A stretch of DNA of 64,000 nucleotides, taken from NCBI RefSeq assembly GCF_024721305.1, contig NZ_JAMXOD010000016.1:1-64000 (forward strand), read 5' to 3'. Source of the stretch: Aequitasia blattaphilus. GTDB lineage: Bacteria; Bacillota; Clostridia; Lachnospirales; Lachnospiraceae. The translations under genes were made by a program, and so were the position numbers. The notes under the pieces were generated by a model. That model made no database searches. It saw only the letters and a program-made list of their open reading frames with translations, and was not told the origin of the DNA. Shown one piece after another: positions 24,803 to 31,659 of the stretch (position 1 is the stretch's first letter; each line of letters starts with the position of its first letter).

Positions 24803-24831
24803 ATTATATCGTTTTTTATGAATTTTGTCAT
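24803..24831 (-). promoter_or_regulatory. internal promoter before the DeoR gene
   Basis: On the minus strand ATGACA (complement 24826-24831), a 17-bp spacer and a perfect TATAAT (complement 24803-24808), 30 bases before the DeoR start. Upstream lies TGATTTTATGA (24860-24870) facing TCATAAATCA (24880-24889), a candidate operator. Confidence 0.7.
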
Positions 24832-24890
24832 TAAAAAAGAGTAAAAAAATAAGCATAAGTGATTTTATGATTATTTCACTCATAAATCAG

Positions 24891-24935
24891 GGGAATATGG
24901 GATTATTGGAAATCTCTTTCCAATAATCCATTCCC
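24891..24935 (-). terminator. strong hairpin between ulaB and the DeoR gene
   Basis: A 13-bp perfect stem GGATTATTGGAAA / TTTCCAATAATCC with a 4-base loop is extended by GGGAAT / ATTCCC across a 3-base bulge. It starts 24 bases after the ulaB stop. No T-run follows on the minus strand, so partial termination or mRNA end protection is more likely than full termination. Confidence 0.65.
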
Positions 24936-24958
24936 TTTCTTTGCTCTGCTCTTACTTG

Positions 24959-25264
24959 TTAATCAATGATTCCATGTTCTTTCATCTTATCTTCAATTTC
25001 TTTTGGCGACATAATGTTTCTAAGTCCAATAACAGTTGTTCCTCTGGCTGCTGCATCTTTAAACATATTGCAGAAATTTTGTGCACAGAATACTACATCA
25101 TATTGAGATGCCGCACTTTTCCCTTCTGATAGTGCACAGTGATGAATCTTTCCTGGTTTTAGTCCCACTTTATCCAGCACTTTCTGCATCGTCATTTTCA
25201 TCATTAAGCTTGACCCTGCCCCGTTTGCACAACATACTAAAATACTCATGTTTTCTTTTGCCAT
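24959..25264 (-). CDS. ulaB: PTS ascorbate-type IIB component
   Basis: A 101-residue cytoplasmic phosphocarrier. The active Cys is in LVCCANGAGSSLMMKM (Cys12 by the C-x-N-G pattern), and the C-terminal VIGLRNIMSP matches UlaB closely. It accepts phosphate from the IIA protein and passes it to the sugar in IIC. AAGGAG precedes the ATG. It is 23 bases downstream of IIC. An extra Cys at position 11 and a CAQNFC motif near residue 60 are unusual but do not change the assignment. Confidence 0.9.
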   Translation of the reverse strand: MAKENMSILVCCANGAGSSLMMKMTMQKVLDKVGLKPGKIHHCALSEGKSAASQYDVVFCAQNFCNMFKDAAARGTTVIGLRNIMSPKEIEDKMKEHGIID

Positions 25265-25287
25265 TTTGCTTTCTCCTTTCAGTTCCT

Positions 25288-26772
25288 TTACTTGCTTTTT
25301 GCTTGTTTCAACTCTTTATACGCTTCATAATCTTTTGTCATTAAGAAGTAACCCTTTTTATCCATACGATATTGAATCTGAGGTATTGCAAGAAGTGCAA
25401 TTACCACAATTGCGATACCTGCATAACTCAAGAACTTCATAACCGCCGTCATTACAGGCCATACCACTGCCCAGTCCCACATTCCTAAGTATCCGCCGTA
25501 AGCTGCCATTCCTGCCCATCCGGCAATAATTGCCGATCCAAACACCTGACATATGCCGGATAAGAACGGTAATATAAGTGCCGCCTTAACACCACCTTTT
25601 TCATTTGCGAAAATCGCAATCGTAGCATTGTCAAAAAATACTGGAACGAACCCACATATAATAAGCACCGGACTCTTTAGTACGATTAAAACTGCTATCG
25701 CAATAATCTGTCCTACAAAACCTGCTAAGAATCCAATTGGAACCGCATTTGCAGAACCAAATCCGAATGCAACTGCACAATCTACTCCCGGAACAGAACC
25801 AGGTAGAAGTTTGTTTGCAATTCCCTGGAAGGATTCCGTAAGCTCTGTTACGAAGGTACGAACTCCTAATTGGAGGATTGCTAAGTATACTGCAAAGTAT
25901 AAACAAGTCTGTATAACATAGAACACCATGCTTTGTCCCTCTGCCATGAACTCTTGTTGTACAAGGTAGTCTCTTCCTAATACACATAGGATGATTCCAA
26001 AGAAGATCAGCATAAGGATTGATGTACATACCATGTTTTCATTAAAGATTGACATAAATCCCGGTAGCTCAATATCATCAAGCTTTTTCACTTTTTTTCC
26101 GTTTTTCTTCTTCCCAAATAGCTTCTCAGCCAGCCATGTATTTAATGCAATACCAAACATCTGCTGATGGGCAAGACAGAATCCGCCACCGTCTGATAAC
26201 TCCTGACAAGGTTTAATTGTAAGATTTGAACCAACTGCCCAGTAAAGACCAAGCACAAGTGCCATTACAACAATCAGACCTATATCATTTTTAATCAGAA
26301 ACGGACAGGCAAACAGGATTAGCCAATAGGCCGTTGAAGCCTGCTGTACTTGCACATGTCCTGTGGTAAACAACGCTCTCATCTTCGTGATTTTACTGAA
26401 ACGAACCAATAAGATATTTACGACAAAGGCAATCAAAAGGAGAATCATAGCATTTCCAAATCCCTTGCCAAACACTTCTTCTACTCCTGCTGTTACCGCA
26501 TTTTGTCCAAAGTACGGGTCAATAACTGTTGCATCCATGTTAAAACGATCTTTTAGTCCTACAAGTACCGGTCTAAAGTTACTAACCAGTCCACCGGAAC
26601 CAACCGTTAAAATCAAATATCCTACAATCGCTTTGATTACGCCTGCAAGTACATCATACCATGATTTCCCAAGTAAAATGTATCCAAGCATAACAATCAG
26701 ACCAATCATAAAAGCGGGTTGCTGTAAAATGTTAGTTGCAAAATACGACCAAGCACGCATTAATATATCCAT
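25288..26772 (-). CDS. ulaA: PTS ascorbate-type IIC permease
   Basis: A 494-residue membrane permease with about 11 helices. It shares the UlaA/SgaT opening (GYILLGKSWYDVLAGVIKAIVGY), VGSGGLVSNFRPV, and the TTGHVQVQQAS and PGVDCAVAFGFG loops. The family imports L-ascorbate while adding phosphate at O6. E. coli UlaA has 465 residues; the extra length is mainly a Lys-rich cytoplasmic loop (KKKNGKKVKK, about residue 230) and the C-terminal tail. It is 24 bases downstream of IIA. Confidence 0.92.
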   Translation of the reverse strand: MDILMRAWSYFATNILQQPAFMIGLIVMLGYILLGKSWYDVLAGVIKAIVGYLILTVGSGGLVSNFRPVLVGLKDRFNMDATVIDPYFGQNAVTAGVEEVFGKGFGNAMILLLIAFVVNILLVRFSKITKMRALFTTGHVQVQQASTAYWLILFACPFLIKNDIGLIVVMALVLGLYWAVGSNLTIKPCQELSDGGGFCLAHQQMFGIALNTWLAEKLFGKKKNGKKVKKLDDIELPGFMSIFNENMVCTSILMLIFFGIILCVLGRDYLVQQEFMAEGQSMVFYVIQTCLYFAVYLAILQLGVRTFVTELTESFQGIANKLLPGSVPGVDCAVAFGFGSANAVPIGFLAGFVGQIIAIAVLIVLKSPVLIICGFVPVFFDNATIAIFANEKGGVKAALILPFLSGICQVFGSAIIAGWAGMAAYGGYLGMWDWAVVWPVMTAVMKFLSYAGIAIVVIALLAIPQIQYRMDKKGYFLMTKDYEAYKELKQAKSK

Positions 26773-26796
26773 AATATTACCCTCATTCTTTCCTTT

Positions 26797-27252
26797 TTAA
26801 TCCACGTATTTCTTCTGAATCTCCAGTAAGTCTTTCGGAGTTTTCGCTTCCTTTAGTTCATTAATAATATCTTCGTTGCTAAGCAGTTCTGCCAGACCTG
26901 CCATATTCTCCAAATGCTCTTCGGGGTTACAAGATGCCAGAGTAAAAAATAAAGTAGCATCTTTCTCTTCATCTTCCGGATCAAAGCTTACTGGTTCTTC
27001 CAGCTTCATAAAAGCAATGGCTGTCTTGTGTACTCCCTTTGCACATTCCTGGGAGTGAGGCATCGCTACATCCGGCATAATCACAATATAAGGACCATAT
27101 TCCTCAATACAACGAATGATATCTTCTTTGTAATTTTCCTCTACGGTTCCGTCTTGTTCCAAGACCTCACAGCTCATGCGAACTGCCTCTTTCCAGTCAC
27201 TTGCATTTTTTGCAAATTTATAATGATTTTTTTCAACAAATTTCTTTAGCAT
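26797..27252 (-). CDS. ulaC: PTS ascorbate/mannitol-type IIA component
   Basis: A 151-residue phosphocarrier of the fructose/mannitol IIA superfamily. The phospho-His is His66 in VAMPHSQEC. LFFTLASCNPEEHLENMAGLAELL is typical of UlaC-like proteins. It takes phosphate from HPr and gives it to UlaB. The start at 27252 (GGGAGG five bases upstream) overlaps the end of ulaG, whose stop is at 27267, without conflict. The operon's own HPr and Enzyme I are the presumed donors. Confidence 0.9.
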   Translation of the reverse strand: MLKKFVEKNHYKFAKNASDWKEAVRMSCEVLEQDGTVEENYKEDIIRCIEEYGPYIVIMPDVAMPHSQECAKGVHKTAIAFMKLEEPVSFDPEDEEKDATLFFTLASCNPEEHLENMAGLAELLSNEDIINELKEAKTPKDLLEIQKKYVD

Positions 27253-27266
27253 AGTATCCTCCCTTA

Positions 27267-28370
27267 TTATAGACAAGAACGGAAAGGTATATTCTGAGGT
27301 GCTTCGAAGCAGTCTTCAAATCCTCTTCTGTGATGATACGCTTTTTTGTCTTTATCTGTTGGATATACATATTTCCCACCTACTTCCCAGAAAAATGGGT
27401 GGAATCTGTAATCTAATCGATCTTTTTTCATTTCATGGAGCACACGAATTTCGTTTACATCTGCCATAAAATTTGTCCATACATCATAATGAATCGGCAC
27501 TACTACCTTACATCTTAAAGCCTCTGCCATTCGAAGTACATCACAAGATGTCATTTTATCTGCCATTCCTACCGGATTTTCACCGTAAGAGGCAAATGCC
27601 ACATCCACATCATAATCTTTTCCATGCTTCGCAAAATAGATTGAATAGTGAGAATCTCCACTATGATATACATTTCCTCCCGGTGTTTTAATCAGGTAGT
27701 TTACTGCTTTATCGTCCATATCTGTGGGACAAACTCCGGTCAGTTCTTCTCTGTCTTCCCCCGTAGAATCTGTTGTAACCAGACAGGTTCTATCAAATGA
27801 ATCCAGTGCAACAATCTCAATATCTTTGATTTTTATTGTATCACCCGGTCTTACTGTAATACAACGTTCTTCCGGTACCCCCCATTTTTTCCACAAGTCA
27901 ACAGATTTCTCAGGACCGATAAAGGGTACAGGGATGGTTTCACCCTTTTCATTTACTGTCGTCATTTTGGATTGAATAACATGTGCCGCATACTCTGCGC
28001 TCATATGATCCTGATGATAATGAGTTGCTAAAACTGCATCTACTTGTTTGATTGCAAAAGGATCGATCACAAAAGGTACTGCTCTTAGGTTTGGCTGCAT
28101 GTTTCTTCCACCACACATATTTGCCATCTGATGGCCTACAGCCATTTTACCGTTACCATGTGTACGCTTTCCATTGCCACACCAAAGATCAACTGTTATA
28201 TTGCATCCGCCGGGAGTCTTGAACCAGATACCGGTACATCCAAGCCACCACATTGCTACTGTACCGGGCTTTACTTCCTCGGCTTCAATCTCTTCATTTA
28301 ACCAGGTTCCCCACTCAGGAAAAGTACTCATTATCCAGCTTTCTCTGGTGGTTTCATCAATCTTGCTCAT
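27267..28370 (-). CDS. ulaG: L-ascorbate-6-phosphate lactonase
   Basis: A 367-residue metallo-beta-lactamase-fold lactonase that opens L-ascorbate 6-phosphate to 3-keto-L-gulonate 6-phosphate. It is close to E. coli UlaG along its length: [51 protein letters not shown] and the metal motif THYHQDHMS. More His ligands appear in YHSGDSHYS and VVPIHYDVW. The start at 28370 has GAAGGAGG five bases upstream. It is the first gene of the ula operon, behind the repeat-rich leader. Confidence 0.95.
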   Translation of the reverse strand: MSKIDETTRESWIMSTFPEWGTWLNEEIEAEEVKPGTVAMWWLGCTGIWFKTPGGCNITVDLWCGNGKRTHGNGKMAVGHQMANMCGGRNMQPNLRAVPFVIDPFAIKQVDAVLATHYHQDHMSAEYAAHVIQSKMTTVNEKGETIPVPFIGPEKSVDLWKKWGVPEERCITVRPGDTIKIKDIEIVALDSFDRTCLVTTDSTGEDREELTGVCPTDMDDKAVNYLIKTPGGNVYHSGDSHYSIYFAKHGKDYDVDVAFASYGENPVGMADKMTSCDVLRMAEALRCKVVVPIHYDVWTNFMADVNEIRVLHEMKKDRLDYRFHPFFWEVGGKYVYPTDKDKKAYHHRRGFEDCFEAPQNIPFRSCL

Positions 28371-28408
28371 AAATTCCTCCTTCAAACGATTCGCTCATAT
28401 AACTCGAG

Positions 28409-28482
28409 TTTATATGTTGTTTATGTTTCTTTAATCGAACTTTATCACTTTTTATGTTCTTTTACAAGCTTTTTATATGTTC
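28409..28482. promoter_or_regulatory. four TTTAT(AT)GTT repeats in the ula leader
   Basis: Copies start at 28409 (TTTATATGTT), 28420 (TTTATGTTTC), 28451 (TTTATGTTCT) and 28472 (TTTATATGTT). Start-to-start spacing is 11, 31 and 21 bp, near whole helical turns. They flank and fill the predicted promoter. DeoR-family proteins often bind such phased direct repeats, so these are likely operators for the DeoR protein at 24003. Confidence 0.55.
28439..28467 (-). promoter_or_regulatory. ulaG: predicted ula operon promoter
   Basis: TTGTAA (complement 28462-28467), 17-bp spacer, TAAAGT (complement 28439-28444), about 70 bases before ulaG. One TTTATGTTCT repeat fills the spacer. Confidence 0.5.
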
Positions 28483-28518
28483 GTTGTTTGTTTTTACGAG
28501 CGTTTTATTCTTTTTTAC

Positions 28519-28553
28519 CTATTGCATAAATATCACCTCTTCTTTTTATGCAA
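28519..28553 (-). promoter_or_regulatory. leader hairpin with ribosome site and two-codon ORF
   Basis: TTGCATAAA (28522-28530) and TTTATGCAA (28545-28553) form a perfect 9-bp inverted repeat. On the minus strand the 14-base loop carries AGAGGTG, and the ATG of the 3' arm begins the frame ATG-CAA-TAG (28527-28519). It may be a DNA operator, an RNA hairpin or both. It lies upstream of the promoter predicted at 28439-28467, so the RNA role requires an earlier start. Confidence 0.45.
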
Positions 28554-28571
28554 TTTGTATAATCCATCAAA

Positions 28572-28620
28572 AAAAGAGAGAAATACCACATCAAATTTTG
28601 ATATGACATTTCTCTCTTTT
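28572..28620 (-). terminator. terminator of the membrane protein gene at 28634
   Basis: AAAAGAGAGAAAT / ATTTCTCTCTTTT stem with an inner ATCAAA / TTTGAT stem and a T-run on the minus strand. It isolates the upstream genes from the ula operon. Confidence 0.85.
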
Positions 28621-28633
28621 ATGATATTTTAAA

Positions 28634-29281
28634 TTAATTCATTATTCTAAAACTTGCGACACGTATCAATATCAGCACCGGAATCAATAAATAAAATCCC
28701 GCCCCCACCATTCCAATAATCGCTCTGGCAAAAATCTTCATGTTTTTTCGTTTTATTATAATACTGCTGACTACAGCCGGTACTCCGCATAGAAATGCAA
28801 ATATCAGAATATATACTGCTGCCACCGGACCAATTGAAGTAATTAGAATAATCGAAGCTGGAAACGCAATGATTGCGACCCACATAGAAGCCAATGCCAG
28901 TATACCTTCCAGACTTCGTTTGCTCTGCTCTTTATTTCCTACGATCCCCATTGCCAACAGTCCATGATATGCCAGTTCGCATAGTCCCCAGGGAATCGCA
29001 AAGAACAGTCCTCCCATTACCACAAACATAACGAAAAACGTGGAAATCGGATTATCTACAAAGCTTGTGACATTTACACCATTTGCATAATATCTTGTAT
29101 TACTCGATGATGGCTCTAAAACCATTACAAATGCTACAATAGCTGAGAGCACCAAGTGTATAACACTTACAACCACCACCGCTTTTTCCGGTATCTTCTT
29201 TGTCTTTTCCCATGCAACCTGTACGATTGCCCGTACGAAAGCCATCGTCACAAATAGAAAAAATAAAACTCCCATTCTCAT
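28634..29281 (-). CDS. multi-pass membrane protein of unknown function
   Basis: About 215 residues with five or six hydrophobic segments: about 2-17, 35-57, 80-108, 125-150, 153-175 and 188-208. A short polar loop near residue 60 (PSSSNTRYYANG) may face outside. No family motif is recognised. Start choice is uncertain: AAGGAAGG precedes ATG codons at 29281 and 29275. It is followed by a strong terminator. The lipoprotein and acetyltransferase genes lie upstream on the same strand with a 121-bp gap, so co-transcription is possible. Confidence 0.65.
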   Translation of the reverse strand: MRMGVLFFLFVTMAFVRAIVQVAWEKTKKIPEKAVVVVSVIHLVLSAIVAFVMVLEPSSSNTRYYANGVNVTSFVDNPISTFFVMFVVMGGLFFAIPWGLCELAYHGLLAMGIVGNKEQSKRSLEGILALASMWVAIIAFPASIILITSIGPVAAVYILIFAFLCGVPAVVSSIIIKRKNMKIFARAIIGMVGAGFYLLIPVLILIRVASFRIMN

Positions 29282-29402
29282 CACCTTCCTTTGTGCTTAC
29301 TGTATCATGTACACAAAAAGGCGGGCAATAGGTGTAAACGGGATTTAACAAGTTAATCATACCCCCAGTTCTTTTTCCAGATCATATTCATCCTATATAA
29401 CC

Positions 29403-29888
29403 TCATTTTACTTCAAATAGAACCTCTGCATTTCCACTGCCAAGCGCATCCGTCAGGGTATCCGTATCCAAAATCCGGCCTATTGGCACGTAACCTCCGT
29501 AACTATTTTGAAAGGTCGTGTAGAAAAGAACCAGACTGTTTCCGGACCAAATATAAATCTCACCTGCTTGAATCATATCTGGCCTTTCTGTTTGAGTCTT
29601 TGGTAAATCAAAGGGAATGGATGCAACCTTTTCCTGATGGGAAAAATCTTCCATATTGAGGGTAAAAGGCATTTCATTAATGAGTGCTTTCACAGAGTCG
29701 TTATCGTAAAACTCTGCCTGAAAAGCTACCTCATCTATAATAATTCGAATTTCTTTTTTGTCTTGATGGTCTTTGGACACCTCTTTGCTCTCCTCTGGAG
29801 TATCTTGCACTGTCTCTTTTCGTATTCCACATCCCATAAGACCCAGAACCATTATCAACAGAATAATTACTTGATACCTTCTTTTCAT
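29403..29888 (-). CDS. lipoprotein with cyclophilin-like domain
   Basis: A 161-residue secreted lipoprotein. It has a KRR start, a hydrophobic core and a lipobox (GLMGC), then a Lys/Glu/Asp-rich linker. The C-terminal domain matches the cyclophilin-like fold in the pattern [22 protein letters not shown] and the Gly-rich [16 protein letters not shown]. Such domains are common in small bacterial lipoproteins and their function is not settled; isomerase activity should not be assumed. Its ATG overlaps the stop of the acetyltransferase gene (ATGA). Confidence 0.75.
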   Translation of the reverse strand: MKRRYQVIILLIMVLGLMGCGIRKETVQDTPEESKEVSKDHQDKKEIRIIIDEVAFQAEFYDNDSVKALINEMPFTLNMEDFSHQEKVASIPFDLPKTQTERPDMIQAGEIYIWSGNSLVLFYTTFQNSYGGYVPIGRILDTDTLTDALGSGNAEVLFEVK

Positions 29889-30445
29889 GACTTGATTGCC
29901 TTTGCAGGCACTCCACCCACTACTGTATCTGCCGGTATATTCTTTGTTACCACAGCTCCTGCCGCTACAATGGCATTCTTGCCAATCGTCACACCTGGAA
30001 GAATCGTCACATTTGCTCCAATCCATACATTATTTTCAATAATAATCGGCGCTGGATGCATGTCTCCTCTGTCTTCCGGTGCAAATCCATGATTTAAGGT
30101 CGCAAGCACCGCATTGTGTCCAATCAGAACATCATCGCCAATCGTAATTCCTCCCTGATCCTGAAACCTGCATCCGGAATTGATAAAAACCCTTTTTCCA
30201 ATTGTAATGTTTTTCCCGCAGTCCGTATAAAAAGGTGGAAACATCGCAAAACTTGGATCAATTTGCTTTCCGGTCAGCTCTGTCATTAATACTATAATCT
30301 CCTCTGGTGTATGGTATGTATTGTTCAGTTTTGTTGTAAGTTTTATTGCAGTCTGACTTACCTTATGCATATATTGATGCACCTCTGATCCTGCCTTAAC
30401 TACTTTCCCACTGTTTAATTCATTTAAATATTCCTGTAAGTCCAT
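29885..30445 (-). CDS. sugar O-acetyltransferase (maltose/galactoside type)
   Basis: A 186-residue left-handed beta-helix acetyltransferase of the Maa/LacA/NodL group, using acetyl-CoA. Hexapeptide repeats run from about residue 70 to the end ([43 protein letters not shown]). The catalytic His is in LATLNHG. The N-terminal [11 protein letters not shown] stretch is typical. Such enzymes acetylate excess sugars for detoxification. It is divergent from the LysR gene across a 115-bp AT-rich gap, so that regulator probably controls it. Confidence 0.88.
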   Translation of the reverse strand: MDLQEYLNELNSGKVVKAGSEVHQYMHKVSQTAIKLTTKLNNTYHTPEEIIVLMTELTGKQIDPSFAMFPPFYTDCGKNITIGKRVFINSGCRFQDQGGITIGDDVLIGHNAVLATLNHGFAPEDRGDMHPAPIIIENNVWIGANVTILPGVTIGKNAIVAAGAVVTKNIPADTVVGGVPAKAIKS

Positions 30446-30560
30446 CTTATCTCTACCTTTCTTTAATTATAATCGTTCACCTTTACTTCTATTATAGAAT
30501 CCTATATATTATATGTAAAATACCTATGTTTTATATGTATCCATGCCTAGGAGGTATATT

Positions 30561-31439
30561 ATGGAGTTGCGAGTACTACGCTATTTTCTTACTGTGGCAC
30601 AAGAGGAAAGCATTTCTGCTGCTGCCAAATATTTGCATATCACACAGCCCACTCTCTCCAGACAGTTACTCGAACTGGAGGAAGAACTTGGTGTCCAGCT
30701 GTTTATCCGTGGGAAAAGAAAAATCACATTAACGAATGAAGGACTTCTGTTCCGGAAACGGGCAGAGGAAATTACAGAACTCGTTCGCAAGACCAGAGAC
30801 GAGGTTACCTCTTCTAATGAAATTATAAGTGGTGACATTTACATTGGTGGCGGAGAGACTTTTTGCCTTCGTCCGATTGCAAAAATTATAAAGGATATGC
30901 AACAGGAATATCCCGGAATACGGGTTCATCTTTTTAGCGGAAATGCTGAAGATGTTACCGAAAGATTAGATAAAGGTTTGTTAGATTTTGGTGTATTGAT
31001 TCAACCTACTAATGTCTCAAAATACCAGTCACTACGTTTACCCGGAAAGGATACCTGGGGCGTTTTGATGCAAAAGGACCATCCCCTTGCCATCAAGGAT
31101 ACTATTGCACCAAAGGATTTATGGGATGTCCCTCTAATCAGCTCCCGGCAGCATTTTGTAAGTGGAGATATCGAAAAATGGATTAAAAAAGACTACGAGA
31201 AATTAAATCTCGTAGCCACGTATAATCTTGTTTACAACGCCTCTCTTATGGTAGAGGAAGGGGTTGGTGTTGCATTGTGTCTTGATAATCTTGTAAATAC
31301 CTCTGGAGACAGCAGCCTCTGCTTTAAGCCTTTGATGCCAAGGCTCGAAGCTTCACTTGATATTGTTTGGAAGAAATATCAGGTATTTTCAAAGGCTTCT
31401 GCACTTTTCCTTGAAAGGCTGCAGGATAAGTTATTCTAA
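30561..31439 (+). CDS. LysR-family regulator
   Basis: A 292-residue activator/repressor with an N-terminal LysR helix-turn-helix (about 1-60; SISAAAKYLHITQPTLSRQLLELEEELG) and a periplasmic-binding-like effector domain (about 90-290). The ATG at 30561 follows AGGAGG by six bases. It is divergent from the acetyltransferase/lipoprotein genes, the usual arrangement for a LysR regulator and its target. Its 3' end overlaps a decayed thioesterase gene on the other strand by 9 bases. Confidence 0.88.
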   Translation: MELRVLRYFLTVAQEESISAAAKYLHITQPTLSRQLLELEEELGVQLFIRGKRKITLTNEGLLFRKRAEEITELVRKTRDEVTSSNEIISGDIYIGGGETFCLRPIAKIIKDMQQEYPGIRVHLFSGNAEDVTERLDKGLLDFGVLIQPTNVSKYQSLRLPGKDTWGVLMQKDHPLAIKDTIAPKDLWDVPLISSRQHFVSGDIEKWIKKDYEKLNLVATYNLVYNASLMVEEGVGVALCLDNLVNTSGDSSLCFKPLMPRLEASLDIVWKKYQVFSKASALFLERLQDKLF

Positions 31440-31659
31440 TGCAAAGCAGGTAAATGTACCCTTCGCACGTTTCTTTCCCGACTCATCAAAGATATCTACT
31501 TCAGAAACACTAATTGTTTTTCCACTTTTTAAAACCTTTGCCTCTGCGTACATCTTACCGGTTCCAATCATCGGAGCAAAATAGTTCATATCAGCAGAAA
31601 CAGTAGTATTTCTTTTTCCGTTTGAAGCAATTGCCGAGGTAGCAATGGTATTTGCAAGC
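31431..31659 (-). pseudogene. 5'-truncated PaaI-like hotdog thioesterase
   Basis: A minus-strand frame without a start codon reads like the last 75 or so residues of a PaaI/hotdog-fold thioesterase: LANTIATSAIASNGKRN, VSADMNYFAPMIGTGKMYAE and SEVDIFDESGKKRAKGTF follow the family pattern. The frame meets a stop just upstream, and the beta-galactosidase gene ends there (31660), so the N-terminal half is gone. The junction suggests a deletion or insertion of the neighbouring sugar cluster. Confidence 0.65.

Noticed and set aside
26363-26800. 145-residue plus-strand open frame opposite ulaA
   Set aside because: Antisense shadow of the conserved IIC gene.
29637-30092. 151-residue plus-strand open frame opposite the lipoprotein and acetyltransferase genes
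   Set aside because: Both antisense genes have clear family motifs and coupled starts; this frame has none.
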